From contig NZ_JZJL01000007.1 of assembly GCF_000971335.1 (NCBI RefSeq), positions 1 through 64,000 on the forward strand: a stretch of DNA of 64,000 bases, written 5' to 3'. Source of the stretch: Chromobacterium vaccinii. GTDB lineage: Bacteria > Pseudomonadota > Gammaproteobacteria > Burkholderiales > Chromobacteriaceae. The notes below the pieces were generated by a model. The model was not told where the DNA came from. It saw only the letters and a list, made by a program, of their open reading frames with translations, and searched no databases. The stretch's first letter is position 1, and each line of letters opens with the position of its first letter. Both the position numbers and the translations under genes were made by a program. This document shows positions 18,125 through 29,343 of this stretch, in pieces.

Positions 18125-20025
18125 ACGTCGCCATTCTCGGCTGCGGCTACATGGCCTATTACTACGCGATGGCGGCATTCAACCACCGCGCCCTGTTCTC
18201 GATATGCGGCGGCTACGATACCGATGATCGGCGCGCCTCGCGCTGGGCGGCGCATTTCCATGTCCGCGCCTATCCGTCTTTTGAGGATCTGCTGGCGGAT
18301 CCCGACATCGATATCGTCGTCAACCTGACCCCTCCGCAACAGCATTTCGACGCCAATCTGCGCATTCTGCGATCCGGCAAGCACCTATACAGCGAAAAAC
18401 CGCTGGCGATGACCGGCGAACAGGCCAGGATCTTGCAGCGGGTCGCCCAGCTTCACGGTGTGCTGCTCGGCGCCGCGCCGTCCTGCCTGCTCAGCCCTGC
18501 CGTGACGCTGGCGGCGCAGCTGCTGGAACAAGGCGCGATCGGCCGCCCCCGTTTCCTGCATCTGTCCATGCATGATTTCCGCGTCGACCTGGCCAGGCCG
18601 GAGCGCTGGATCAACCCGCTGGGCGTGGGCTGGCCCTACGCCAACGAATTCGAAACCGGTTGCACCGCCGAGCACAGCGCCTATTCGCTGTCCATCGCGC
18701 TGGCCTGGTTCGGCCCGGTCAAATCGGTGAACAGCCTCACCCGGACGGCGATCCCCGACAAGCGGGTTGCGGGGGCGCCGCTTCCCCCCGGCCCCTCGCC
18801 CGACTTCACCACCAGCGTGCTGGATTTCGCCAATGGCGTCACCGGCCATCTCACCTGCGGCATCGTATGCGACATCGCGGACAGAAGCATCGCCATTCAT
18901 GGCGATGAGGGCAGCTTGGCGCTGGAAGACTGCTGGGACTATTTTTCCCCGCTGCGCCTTGCCCGCCGCCGGCCCCTGGGCGACGGCCAACACGTGGAGA
19001 GCCGGACCATCGCGCCTGAGCGCGGCGCGGGCTTTATCCACGATTACGGCATGGAAATGGATCAATGCATGGGTATCGCCAACCTTTGCCTGGCGATCCG
19101 CAATCATTCCCCGTTGCTATGCGGCGGCGAACTGGCGATCCATGCCACCGAGCTGTGCGAGCGCATATCCAACGGCGGATCCGCGCAGTTGGACGCGTCG
19201 TTCCAGCCCTTGTCCGCCCAGCCCTGGATGGCAGCGGCCCGCGCCGCTCTCGGCGCGCCTCCGCTCATCGCGTGGCGGCAAGAGCAAGGCACGCCGGCGG
19301 CCGCGCTGCCGGCGTCCAAAACGATGGCGGGAATCCATCTGGACACGCTCCCGGCAATGCCGGCCGCACCCGCCTGCCTATACGCCGCCGGCAACGACTC
19401 CGAGCTGCCCCGGCAACTGGAGGAGACGCTGGCGGCCGGCCTGCCCGCTTATCTGCCCCCTTCCCGCCTCGCCCAGCTGCTGCTGCGGAACGGCCCGCGG
19501 CCCGATCTTTCCAGCCCCTGGCTGAAAAGCGGCCTTCCCGCCGGCTATCGCGCCGATATTCGCGACGCGCTCCGGCAGTCGCTGCCTCCCAAGCAGTTGG
19601 AAACACTGCGATGGGAATGGACTACCGCGGCGCCCGCGGATCGGCTGGCTGACGCCTTGGCCCTGTGCGGCCTGCTCGCCGACTGGCCCGACGCGCCGGT
19701 CGAACTGCGGTTCGGCCCAAACCAGCGGGACGATATCCGCCTCGACCTGCAGTGGTCGAATGGCCCCCGCATCGAGATGCGCATCCGGCGCGGCGAAGCC
19801 GACGCGATCCAGGCCCATGCTTCGCTGCGCGGCATGGCCGAGTTCATCGTGCCAGAGGCGTGGCTGGCCGCCGCGCTGCGACCGGACCCGGAAGCTGCCC
19901 TCAGGCAGTTGAGCTGGCTGGCCCGGCTGCCGGCGCATCATGTCGACTGGCAGCCGGCGCACTCATTCCGCTTCGCCGCGCTGCTCTACGCGTTGCCCGC
20001 CCCGGCTCAGGCCTTATTCCACTGA
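18118..20025 (+). CDS. Gfo/Idh/MocA-type oxidoreductase with a long unknown C-terminal domain
   Basis: A 635-residue protein. Residues 1-120 form a Rossmann domain (VAILGCGYMAYYYAMAAF) with the family motif SEKPLAM at about 92. The second domain runs to about residue 360 and includes GCTAEHSAYSLSIALAWFG. The remaining 270 residues are not recognised and make the protein nearly twice the family's usual 330-400. Such enzymes oxidise or reduce sugars with NAD(P). The neighbours, a glycosyltransferase upstream (overlap) and a sugar-efflux-type MFS 13 bases downstream, suggest modification of a sugar that is transferred or exported. The C-terminal domain may be a second catalytic or binding unit. 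Confidence 0.78.
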   Translation: MLNVAILGCGYMAYYYAMAAFNHRALFSICGGYDTDDRRASRWAAHFHVRAYPSFEDLLADPDIDIVVNLTPPQQHFDANLRILRSGKHLYSEKPLAMTGEQARILQRVAQLHGVLLGAAPSCLLSPAVTLAAQLLEQGAIGRPRFLHLSMHDFRVDLARPERWINPLGVGWPYANEFETGCTAEHSAYSLSIALAWFGPVKSVNSLTRTAIPDKRVAGAPLPPGPSPDFTTSVLDFANGVTGHLTCGIVCDIADRSIAIHGDEGSLALEDCWDYFSPLRLARRRPLGDGQHVESRTIAPERGAGFIHDYGMEMDQCMGIANLCLAIRNHSPLLCGGELAIHATELCERISNGGSAQLDASFQPLSAQPWMAAARAALGAPPLIAWRQEQGTPAAALPASKTMAGIHLDTLPAMPAAPACLYAAGNDSELPRQLEETLAAGLPAYLPPSRLAQLLLRNGPRPDLSSPWLKSGLPAGYRADIRDALRQSLPPKQLETLRWEWTTAAPADRLADALALCGLLADWPDAPVELRFGPNQRDDIRLDLQWSNGPRIEMRIRRGEADAIQAHASLRGMAEFIVPEAWLAAALRPDPEAALRQLSWLARLPAHHVDWQPAHSFRFAALLYALPAPAQALFH

Positions 20026-20038
20026 TGGGACGCCGTCC

Positions 20039-21208
20039 ATGACCTTCCGCGACTCCTCCTTGCTCGCCAGCATCTTCCTCACAGGCATGAGTACCGCGCT
20101 GTTCAATCCCCTGCAGAGCTCTTTCTTCGTGCGCGAGCTGGGGGCCAGCCCCGGCTTCGTCGGCGTGTATATGGCGCTGTCCATCGGCTGCGCCATGCTG
20201 ACGTCGCACTGGATAGGCTCCCGCTCCGACGACGGCCGGCCGCGGCAACGGTTGATCCGCGTATCCGCGCTGGCGGGCATGCTGGCCTTCCTCGCTTTCG
20301 CCACGCTGCGCGACAAGGTCTGGCTGGCATTGGCCAGCCTGACCCTGGTCAGCCTGACCTCGATTGCCGCGCCGCAACTGTTTGCGCTGGCGGCGTCGCG
20401 GTCGTCGGGCAACGGCGCGGGCATGCTGGGCTCCATGCGCGCCATGGTGTCCCTGGCCTGGGTGATCGGCCCCCCTCTTTCATTCGGCATCGCCGCCGCC
20501 CTTGGCTACCAGGCCGCTTTCGCGCTATTGATCGCCATCTATGGCCTGATCTGGCTGGCCAGTCATCGGCTTCCCGCCAGCGATAAACCGCAAACCGCGC
20601 CCGCTGCGGCCGCGATCGACGACAAACCCGGCAAAGCGATGTGGCTGGTGGCCGCCGGCATCGGGATGCTCTATGTCGCAATCAATAATTACATCATCCA
20701 GATGCCGCTCCACCTGGCTCTGCAGCCGCATGCGCCCTCATGGCTGCCAGGGGTGCTGTTCGGGTTAACCGCCGCGATAGAGATTCCTTTGATGATGCTG
20801 TCCGGCAAGATCAGCCGCCGCTGGCCGCCGGAAGAACAGCTGCTGGCGGCCGCCATGCTGGGCGCGGGCTATTACATCGTATTTGTCATGGTGGATGCCT
20901 GGCAGCTCATTCTGCTGCTTCAATGGCTGCCTGCCGCCTGCATCGCCTTGAGCGCCACCGCGGGACTCCAGCTATGCCAGCGATTGGCCCGGGAACGCCT
21001 GGGCTACGCGTCCACCTTGTACTCCAACGCGATATCCGCCGGCATGGCGTTAGGCGCGTTGATAGGCGGCGGCATCGCCGCGGTCTGGGGCTACCGCGCG
21101 TCGCTCGCCCTATGTTCCGCCGCCTGCCTGCTGGCTAGCCTGCTGTTTCTCTGGCTGCGCGGGGAAAGGACGCGCGCAGCCGGCGCGCTGGCCCCGCAAA
21201 TGAAGTGA
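20039..21208 (+). CDS. MFS transporter, sugar-efflux (SET) type
   Basis: A 389-residue protein with about 12 hydrophobic helices. The first helices (FNPLQSSFFVRELGASPGFVGVY and the loop HWIGSRSDDGRPRQRL) resemble SetA/SetB sugar-efflux proteins, in which the cytoplasmic D-R/K-G-R/K-R motif follows helix 2. It probably exports a small glycoside or sugar analogue. It is the third gene of the cassette, starting 13 bases after the oxidoreductase stop. The ATG at 20039 has GGGACG upstream. After it come a DnaA-box-like sequence and a new chemoreceptor gene. Confidence 0.8.
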   Translation: MTFRDSSLLASIFLTGMSTALFNPLQSSFFVRELGASPGFVGVYMALSIGCAMLTSHWIGSRSDDGRPRQRLIRVSALAGMLAFLAFATLRDKVWLALASLTLVSLTSIAAPQLFALAASRSSGNGAGMLGSMRAMVSLAWVIGPPLSFGIAAALGYQAAFALLIAIYGLIWLASHRLPASDKPQTAPAAAAIDDKPGKAMWLVAAGIGMLYVAINNYIIQMPLHLALQPHAPSWLPGVLFGLTAAIEIPLMMLSGKISRRWPPEEQLLAAAMLGAGYYIVFVMVDAWQLILLLQWLPAACIALSATAGLQLCQRLARERLGYASTLYSNAISAGMALGALIGGGIAAVWGYRASLALCSAACLLASLLFLWLRGERTRAAGALAPQMK

Positions 21209-21245
21209 CCTGCCACTTACCCACAGCCATCGCCAAAAAGACAAG

Positions 21246-21254
21246 TTATCCACA
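21246..21254 (+). promoter_or_regulatory. Isolated consensus DnaA box
   Basis: TTATCCACA, the E. coli consensus DnaA box, lies in the 131-bp gap between the MFS gene and a chemoreceptor gene. A one-mismatch copy (TTACCCACA) is at 21217-21225 in the same orientation. It may be part of a genome-wide population of DnaA sites; see the cluster at 48.7-49.3 kb. Confidence 0.45.
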
Positions 21255-21339
21255 ACCAGGCCCCCGCTAAGTATTCTTTCCTAGTTAGGGACAATCTACC
21301 CTACAACTAGAACAGAATCATTCTTGTCGGGAGCTTCAC

Positions 21340-22962
21340 ATGGAGCGCCAAACCTCTCTGGCCGGGCAGCTGGCCGCCATCGTCGGCCTGGTGGTCGCCA
21401 TTCTGTTGTGCGCGTCGCTGTTTTCCCTGTACCAGCTATGGGGCGGCATCCGCACCTTCCGCGACCAGGTGGCGGCCGACCAGCAGAGCGTGCGGCAGGT
21501 GCTGACCATGCAAGTGGACTTCAAGAAGCAGGTGCAGGAGTGGAAGGACACGCTGTTGCGCGGCCAGGACCCGGCCAAGCTGGCCAAATACTGGGGCAAT
21601 TTCGAGAAGAAGGAAGGCCAGGTCCACGACGAGGGCAGCGCGCTGGCTGCGTCGGTATCGGATCCCCAGGCTCAGCAATTGCTGCAGCAATTCGTCGCCG
21701 CCCACCAGAAAATGGGCGAAGACTACCGCCGCGGCCTGGAGGCATTCAAACAGTCGGGCAGCGACGCCAAGGTCGGAGACAAACAGGTGGCCGGCATGGA
21801 CCGCCCGCCGACCGAGCTGCTGACCCAGGCCAGCGAGCTGCTGGCCAAGCGCGCCCAGGCCGACGCGGCCGATGCCGAAGCCAGCGCCAACGCCGCGCTG
21901 TGGCGGGTGGGCGTCGCCATGGCCATCGGCACCGCGCTGGGGCTGGGCTTCTTCCTGTATTACGTCAACGCCACCATCATCCGCCGCGCCCGCCAGGTGG
22001 TCGCCGATCTGACGCGGCTGGCCGACGGCGACTTCACCCGGCCGTTCCAGCCCGGGCGAATGGATGAGATCGGCCGCATCGCCGCCTGCAGCGAAACGGT
22101 GCGCATCCATCTTGGCGCGCTGATAGGCGAGCTGATCCAGGCCGCCAGGCAGGTGGGCGACACCAGCCAGGAGCTGGGCCGCTCCGCCCGCGCGCTGGCC
22201 AGCGGCGCCGAAACGCAGAACGACGCCATCGCCAGCAATGCCGCCTCGCTGGAGCAGATGGCCACCAGCATAGACACCATCGCCGATCAGACCTCCCGCA
22301 TCAGCGAGGATTCGCACAACAGCGCGCAGAAGACACGCGAGGGGCTGGAAGAAGTGGCGCGGCTGCGCCGCCAGGCGGAAACCATAGACACGGTGATGGG
22401 CCAGGTCGACACCGCCTCGCAGGCCTTCCGCGACAGCACCCAGGCCATCGGCCATTTGACCAGCCAGATCCGCGACATCGCCGAACAGACCAATCTGCTG
22501 GCGCTGAATGCGGCGATCGAGGCCGCGCGCGCCGGCGAAATGGGCCGCGGCTTCGCGGTAGTGGCCGACGAAGTGCGCAAGCTGGCGGAAAACTCGGCCA
22601 AGGCCGCCAGCGAGATCAAGCTGGTGACGGAACGGCTGAGCCAGAACGCGCAATCGGTGGGATCGACGGTGCAAAGCGGCCTGGACGCCACCCGGCAAAG
22701 CCGCGGCACCATGGAAACAGTGATGTCCAACCTGCAGGCAGCCAACGACAGCGTGCAGGAGGCCAGCGGCGGGGTGGTGCAGATCCGCGACGCCATCGCG
22801 GAACAAAAAACCGTGTGCAACAGCATCGCCGGCAGCTTCGAGACGGTGTCGCAGATGGTGGCCGACAATACCCTGGCCGCCGGCGAGCTGCACGGCGCGG
22901 TGGTGAGCCTGAACGGGCTGTCCACGCACATGCAGGACATGGTGGGCAAGTTCCGCCTGTGA
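21340..22962 (+). CDS. Methyl-accepting chemotaxis protein
   Basis: A 540-residue transducer. The first membrane helix is at about 9-30 ([21 protein letters not shown]), followed by a helical periplasmic domain with a long charged coiled stretch. The second helix is near 192-212, followed by HAMP and the signalling domain. The tip [20 protein letters not shown] is at about residues 385-404. The ligand is unknown. It differs from the 7.7-kb receptor in its sensor domain. The gene stands alone after the sugar-export cassette; a GGGAGC sequence precedes the ATG. No receptor-methylation pentapeptide is seen at the C-terminus. Confidence 0.92.
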   Translation: MERQTSLAGQLAAIVGLVVAILLCASLFSLYQLWGGIRTFRDQVAADQQSVRQVLTMQVDFKKQVQEWKDTLLRGQDPAKLAKYWGNFEKKEGQVHDEGSALAASVSDPQAQQLLQQFVAAHQKMGEDYRRGLEAFKQSGSDAKVGDKQVAGMDRPPTELLTQASELLAKRAQADAADAEASANAALWRVGVAMAIGTALGLGFFLYYVNATIIRRARQVVADLTRLADGDFTRPFQPGRMDEIGRIAACSETVRIHLGALIGELIQAARQVGDTSQELGRSARALASGAETQNDAIASNAASLEQMATSIDTIADQTSRISEDSHNSAQKTREGLEEVARLRRQAETIDTVMGQVDTASQAFRDSTQAIGHLTSQIRDIAEQTNLLALNAAIEAARAGEMGRGFAVVADEVRKLAENSAKAASEIKLVTERLSQNAQSVGSTVQSGLDATRQSRGTMETVMSNLQAANDSVQEASGGVVQIRDAIAEQKTVCNSIAGSFETVSQMVADNTLAAGELHGAVVSLNGLSTHMQDMVGKFRL

Positions 22963-23003
22963 AGCGGCGCCGCGCGTCCGAAACCGACGCGCGGAACGCG
23001 CTG

Positions 23004-23660
23004 TCAGGCCGAGAAAACCGGATTGGCGGCGTTCAGCCGGAACCGCAGCAGCCGGCCGGCATGCGGCGCCAGCCGCCGCTCCAGCCAATCCATGCCGGCC
23101 TCGCCGGACGGAAAGCCGCCATCCGGCCGCTCGCTGACGAACACCGCGTTGCGGCTGGACTCGGTCAATTTGAAACGGTCCGACTCCAGCCAGTTCAGGC
23201 AGCGGCACACCACCTCGCGCCCGCCGTTCAGCCACGCGGCTTCGCCCGGCAGCGCGCGCTCCGCCTCGGCGCGGCCCAGGGGCAGGAAAGCTTCGTCGCC
23301 GCGCGCCAGATCCAGCAGCAGCGTCCCGTCCAGCTTGTCGATGTCTTCGCCGCCGAACGGCGCCAGGCTGAGCAGGGAGGCCTGGTTATACAGGTCCACC
23401 AGCGGCAGGATGCGGCGCAGCTTGTCCTTTTGCGCCGCTTTGGCCAGATACTCCAGCGAACAGCGCGCCTTCTTGTCGCCCGGCAGCGCCCGGTAGATTT
23501 CCTTCCAGCGCAGCAATAGCGCGTCCAGATCCGCCTCATGCGCCGGCAACACCAGCTCCGCGTCCGGCAGCCCGGCCGCGTCCAGGTCCAGCGCCAACAA
23601 CCCGCTGACTTCCATTTCCGGCATCCGGCCCAGCAGGGCCTCACTCAAGGCAATGCGCAT
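23004..23660 (-). CDS. Stand-alone B3/B4 tRNA-binding-domain protein
   Basis: A 218-residue cytoplasmic protein related to the B3/B4 domain of phenylalanyl-tRNA synthetase beta. Recognisable parts are a central RWKEIYRALPGDKKARCSLEYLAK followed by LPLVDLYNQASLLSLAPFGGEDIDKL, where the LVDLYNxxSL segment is the family signature. Free-standing B3/B4 proteins may edit mischarged tRNA or amino-acid adducts, but no activity is established for this one. The ATG at 23660 has GGGAGCGAAG upstream. It precedes glpD's minus-strand unit only by chance; a 144-bp gap separates them. Confidence 0.82.
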   Translation of the reverse strand: MRIALSEALLGRMPEMEVSGLLALDLDAAGLPDAELVLPAHEADLDALLLRWKEIYRALPGDKKARCSLEYLAKAAQKDKLRRILPLVDLYNQASLLSLAPFGGEDIDKLDGTLLLDLARGDEAFLPLGRAEAERALPGEAAWLNGGREVVCRCLNWLESDRFKLTESSRNAVFVSERPDGGFPSGEAGMDWLERRLAPHAGRLLRFRLNAANPVFSA

Positions 23661-23804
23661 CTTCGCTCCCATCATCGGTATTGGAACCATGCTAGCCAAT
23701 ACGGGGAGGGCCGTGAAACGAAAGCTTTTAATGAGGCATTAGCGCGCCGGCGCCGGAAACGAAACCGCCCGACGGACCGGGCTGCGTTTAATCGGGAAAA
23801 CCGC

Positions 23805-25316
23805 TCAGGCGCTCAGCGCCTCGCGCGACGGCTGCGCGCGCGCGGCCAGCCAGGCGTCCACCACCTCGGCGGCGTTGGCCGGCAAATGCAGCTTCAGCTT
23901 GGAGCGCCGCCACAGAATGTCCTCGCTGCGGGCCGCCCATTCGGCGTCCGCCAGGTAGGCCAGCTCGGCCTCGTACAGGCCCGGCAGCACTTCCTGGCCC
24001 AGCCCGGCCAGGCTGTCCGCCTTGCCGATCAGCTTGGAAACGCGGGTGCCGTAGGCGCGCGCCCAGCGCTCGGCCAGCGCCTCCGGCAGCCACGGATGGC
24101 GCTGGCGCAGGCCTTGCAGGAAGAGGCCGAAATCGGCGCCCGGCATGTCGCCGCCCGGCAGCGGCTCGCCGGCGGTCCAGGTGGCCTGGCCGCAGCCGAG
24201 CAGCGGCGCGATCTTGTCCACCGCCTCTTCCGCCAGCTTGCGGAAAGTGGTGATCTTGCCGCCGAACACCGACAGCAGCGGCGCGCCCTGCAGGTCCATT
24301 TCCAGCGCGTAGTCGCGGGTGACGCTGGAGGCGTTGTCGGAGGCGTCGTCCAGCAGCGGGCGCACGCCGGAATAGGTGGACAGCACGTCGGCGGGCGTGA
24401 TCTGGCTGTGGAAGTAGCGGTTGCTCATCTGGCACAGGTAGTTGATCTCGTCGCCGTCTATCGCCACCTGGGCCGGGTCGCCATGGTATTCGACGTCGGT
24501 GGTGCCGATCAGCGTGAAATCCTTCTCGTACGGGATGGCGAAGATGATGCGCTTGTCCGGGTTCTGGAAGATGTAGGCGAACGGATGGTCGAACAGCTTC
24601 TTCACCACGATGTGGCTGCCCTTGACCAGGCGGATGGACTTGCTGGACGGCATCGCCAGCTTGTCCTCGATCAGGCTCTGCACCCAGGGGCCGGCGGCGT
24701 TGACCAGCGCGCGGGCGCGGACCTCGAAACGGCCGCCGTCCTCGCGCTGCAGCGTGGCCAGCCAGTGCTCGCCGTCGCGGCGCGCGGCGACGCAGGCGGT
24801 GCGGACATGGATTTTCGCGCCGTGCTCGGCGGCGTCCATCGCGTTCAGCACCACCAGCCGCGCGTCCTGCACCCAGCCGTCGGAATAGACGAAGCCGCGC
24901 TTGAACGCGTCCTTCAGCGGCGCGCCGGACGGGTGCCTGGCGAAGCTGACGGTTTCCGAGCCCGGCAGCACTTCGCGCTTCGCCAGATGGTCGTACAGGA
25001 ACAGGCCGGCGCGGATCATCCACTCCGGCCGCTGGTCGCGCGCGTGCGGCATCACGAAGCGCAGCGGCCAGATGATGTGCGGCGCCGCCTTCAGCAGCAC
25101 CTCGCGCTCCTGCAGCGCCTTGCGCACCAGGCCGAACTCGTAATATTCCAGGTAGCGCAGGCCGCCGTGGATCAACTTGGTGCTGGCCGACGACGTGTGC
25201 GAGGCCAGGTCGTCCTTCTCGCACAGCAGCACCGACAGGCCGCGCCCGGCCGCGTCGCGCGCGATGCCCGCGCCGTTGATGCCGCCGCCTATGATTACCA
25301 GATCGTAAGTTTCCAC
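23805..25316 (-). CDS. glpD: Aerobic glycerol-3-phosphate dehydrogenase
   Basis: A 503-residue FAD enzyme that oxidises sn-glycerol-3-phosphate to dihydroxyacetone phosphate and passes electrons to quinone at the inner membrane. The FAD-binding motif GGGINGAGIARDA is at residues 10-22. The conserved SSASTKLIHGGLRYLEYYEF segment and NAAGPWV follow, and the C-terminal domain has the usual alpha-helical form. It is the last of four minus-strand glp genes, 170 bp beyond glpT, and that gap carries TTCGTTTTA, also seen in front of glpK. Glycerol-3-phosphate control by a GlpR-type repressor is therefore likely, but no glpR is in the window. Confidence 0.96.
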   Translation of the reverse strand: METYDLVIIGGGINGAGIARDAAGRGLSVLLCEKDDLASHTSSASTKLIHGGLRYLEYYEFGLVRKALQEREVLLKAAPHIIWPLRFVMPHARDQRPEWMIRAGLFLYDHLAKREVLPGSETVSFARHPSGAPLKDAFKRGFVYSDGWVQDARLVVLNAMDAAEHGAKIHVRTACVAARRDGEHWLATLQREDGGRFEVRARALVNAAGPWVQSLIEDKLAMPSSKSIRLVKGSHIVVKKLFDHPFAYIFQNPDKRIIFAIPYEKDFTLIGTTDVEYHGDPAQVAIDGDEINYLCQMSNRYFHSQITPADVLSTYSGVRPLLDDASDNASSVTRDYALEMDLQGAPLLSVFGGKITTFRKLAEEAVDKIAPLLGCGQATWTAGEPLPGGDMPGADFGLFLQGLRQRHPWLPEALAERWARAYGTRVSKLIGKADSLAGLGQEVLPGLYEAELAYLADAEWAARSEDILWRRSKLKLHLPANAAEVVDAWLAARAQPSREALSA

Positions 25317-25389
25317 CGCATACCTCGCTAAAGTCCGGGCTGGCCCTGCCAGCTTTACTACCCAGAATAATTAATAACGAACCTTAATA

Positions 25390-25450
25390 CAACACAATAT
25401 TTTCGTTTTACGTTTTATTTTGCGCGTTTTATGTACGCGAATAGTTTTTT
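25390..25450 (-). promoter_or_regulatory. AT-rich glpD upstream region with putative GlpR-type motif
   Basis: The gap between glpT and glpD is AT-rich and contains TTCGTTTTA at 25402-25410, then ACGTTTTATTTT and GCGCGTTTTATG. The same nonamer, in the same orientation relative to the genes, lies upstream of glpK (29431-29439). This suggests a shared operator for a DeoR-type GlpR repressor and an independent glpD promoter. Confidence 0.4.
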
Positions 25451-25486
25451 GCGCGTCCGACGGATCGCCAGCCGCGTCCCTCACGC

Positions 25487-26830
25487 TCAAGCCGAGGCCA
25501 GCTTGCCCTGTTGATGGCCATGCCAGGTGGTCAGCGCCAGCAGCACGATGGCAGCGACGCAGGAGCCGATCAGCAGCGCGAAGCCGCCGTCCCAGCCGAA
25601 ATGGTCGACGGTGTAGCCGACCGCGGCGTTGGCGGCCACCGAGCCGCCCAGGTAGCCGAACAGGCCGGTGAAGCCGGCGGCGGTGCCAGCCGCTTTTTTA
25701 GGCGCCAGTTCCAGCGCGTGCAAGCCCACCAGCATCACCGGGCCGTAGATCAGGAAGCCGATGGCGATCAGCGCCAGCATGTCCACGGTGGGGTTGCCGG
25801 CCGGGTTCAGCCAGTAGACCACGGTGGCCAGGGTCACCAGCGCCATGAAGAACACGCCGGTGGCGCCGCGATTGCCGCGGAACAGCTTGTCCGACATCCA
25901 GCCGCACAGCAGCGTGCCGGGGATGCCGGCCCATTCGTACAAGAAGTAGGCCCACGACGACTTGTCGACCGAGAAGTGCTTGACCTCCTTCAGATAGGTA
26001 GGCGCCCAGTCCAGCACGCCGTAGCGCAGCAGGTAGATGAAGACGTTGGCCAGCGCGATGTACCACAGCAGCTTGTTGGGCAGGATGTATTTGCGGAAGA
26101 TCTCGCGCGCGGTCAGCTCTTGCTCGTGGGTGTCGCTGTAGTCTTCCGGGTAGTCGTTCCGGTAGGCCTCTACCGGCGGCAGGCCGCACGATTGCGGCGT
26201 GTCGCGCATGGTCAGCCAGGCGAAGACGGCGACGCCGATCGCGGCGGCGGCCGGCACGTAGAAGGCGGCGCGCCAGTCGTTGAACCAGCCCATGCCCAGG
26301 ATGAACAGCGGGCCGATCAGGCCGCCGCCGACGTTGTGCGCGCAGTTCCAGATCGACACCACGCCGCCGCGCTCCTTCTGCGACCACCAGTGCACCATGG
26401 TGCGGCCGCAGGCCGGCCAGCCCATGCCCTGGAACCAGCCGTTGAGGAACAGCAGCACGAACATGACGCCGACACTGGACGTGGCCCAGGGGGCGAAGCC
26501 CATCAGCAGGAACACGGCGGCGGACAGCACCAGGCCGGCGGACAAGAACACGCGCGGATTGGAGCGGTCGGACACCGCGCCCATCAGGAACTTGGACAGG
26601 CCGTAGGCGATGGCGACGCCGGACATCGCGAAGCCCAGGTCGCCGCGCGAAAAGCCCTGCTCCACCAGGTAAGGCATGGCCAGCGAGAAATTCTTGCGGA
26701 CCAGGTAGTAGCCGGCGTAGCCGAGGAAGATGCCGAGAAAGATCTGCCAGCGCAGCCGGCGGTACAGGCCGTGCTGCTGCGCGTCGGGCAGCGGAGGAAG
26801 GTGTGGCGCGGGTTTGAACAGACTGATCAT
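25487..26830 (-). CDS. glpT: Glycerol-3-phosphate:phosphate antiporter
   Basis: A 447-residue MFS protein closely resembling GlpT of the organophosphate:phosphate antiporter family. It begins [19 protein letters not shown] and has the loop [20 protein letters not shown] that contains the substrate-binding Arg region, then [20 protein letters not shown]. Twelve hydrophobic segments are visible. The ATG at 26830 is preceded by GGAAAGAAG. It lies 195 bp after glpF. It imports external glycerol-3-phosphate, which glpD then oxidises, complementing the glycerol route through glpF and glpK. GlpT homologues also admit fosfomycin. Confidence 0.95.
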   Translation of the reverse strand: MISLFKPAPHLPPLPDAQQHGLYRRLRWQIFLGIFLGYAGYYLVRKNFSLAMPYLVEQGFSRGDLGFAMSGVAIAYGLSKFLMGAVSDRSNPRVFLSAGLVLSAAVFLLMGFAPWATSSVGVMFVLLFLNGWFQGMGWPACGRTMVHWWSQKERGGVVSIWNCAHNVGGGLIGPLFILGMGWFNDWRAAFYVPAAAAIGVAVFAWLTMRDTPQSCGLPPVEAYRNDYPEDYSDTHEQELTAREIFRKYILPNKLLWYIALANVFIYLLRYGVLDWAPTYLKEVKHFSVDKSSWAYFLYEWAGIPGTLLCGWMSDKLFRGNRGATGVFFMALVTLATVVYWLNPAGNPTVDMLALIAIGFLIYGPVMLVGLHALELAPKKAAGTAAGFTGLFGYLGGSVAANAAVGYTVDHFGWDGGFALLIGSCVAAIVLLALTTWHGHQQGKLASA

Positions 26831-27024
26831 GGGACTTCTTTCCGAGTTGAGGTGCGGACAACAGCCATCCACCGTCCCGGGCGAAACCATAAGGCGTCGC
26901 CCGAGGGGCGGATCGCTCCGGCGGGCCGCGCGCTCTGTCGGCGGCGGTCCCGCGCCAGGCTGGCTGGCGCCAGCCTGTGAAAACGCCGCCGTGCGGACAC
27001 GGCGGCGCAAAAACGGCTACAACA

Positions 27025-27732
27025 TCAAAGCGGCAGCGTGAAGGCCAGCGCCGCCAGCGCGCCGCCGATCAGCGAGCCGACCACCGGCACCCAGGCATAG
27101 CCCCAGTCGCTGTCGCGCTTGCCGGGAATCGGCAGGATGGCGTGCATGATGCGCGGCGCCAGGTCGCGCGCCGGGCTCATCGCGTAGCCGGTGGTGCCGC
27201 CCAGCGACACGCCGATGCCCAACACCAGCAGCGCCACCGGCAGCGCGTCGATCGCGCCCAGCGACATCTTGGGGGCCACCATCGACAGGATGGCGAACAC
27301 CAGCACGAAGGTGGCGACGATCTCGGACACCAGGTTGCCCGGCAGGCTGCGGATGGCCGGGCCGGTGCAGAAGGTGGCCAGCTTGGTGTCGGCGCAATCG
27401 GTGGTTTCGTAGTGCTTGCGGTAAATCAGCCACATCAGGCCGGCGCCGGCCATGCCGCCCAGCATCTGCGCGGCGACATAGCCCGGCACCTTGTCCCACG
27501 GGAACTTGCCGGCCACCGCCAGCGCCACCGAAACCGCCGGATTCAGGTGCGCGCCGCTGATCGCCGCCACGCTGAACACGCCGACGAACACCGCCATCGC
27601 CCAGCCGAAGGCCACCACGATCAGGCCGCTGTTGTGGCCCTTGGTGTTCTTCAGCAGCACGTTGGCCACCACGCCGTTGCCCAGCAGCACCAGCAAGGCG
27701 GTGCCGATGAATTCGCCCATCAAAGGATTCAT
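27025..27732 (-). CDS. glpF: Glycerol facilitator (aquaglyceroporin) with altered second NPA box
   Basis: A 235-residue MIP-family channel with six helices and two re-entrant loops. The first loop has the normal NPA box (AHLNPAV, residues 64-66). The second reads SPARD at residues 186-190, where almost all homologues have NPARD: Asn is replaced by Ser (AGC instead of AAC, one base). The selectivity-filter Arg and following Asp are kept. The glycerol role is secure from its position between glpK and glpT. The gene starts at 27732, 108 bp after the glpK stop. Confidence 0.94.
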   Translation of the reverse strand: MNPLMGEFIGTALLVLLGNGVVANVLLKNTKGHNSGLIVVAFGWAMAVFVGVFSVAAISGAHLNPAVSVALAVAGKFPWDKVPGYVAAQMLGGMAGAGLMWLIYRKHYETTDCADTKLATFCTGPAIRSLPGNLVSEIVATFVLVFAILSMVAPKMSLGAIDALPVALLVLGIGVSLGGTTGYAMSPARDLAPRIMHAILPIPGKRDSDWGYAWVPVVGSLIGGALAALAFTLPL

Positions 27733-27840
27733 GATTGTCTCTTTCCAACTTTATCTTGAGTTGCCCGCCGCTTGGCGCGGCGGGTCATGCCGTCATCGCT
27801 CGGGCACGGCCGGCAGCGGGTTACGCCGGCCCGCGCGCCG

Positions 27841-29343
<1,503 letters not shown>

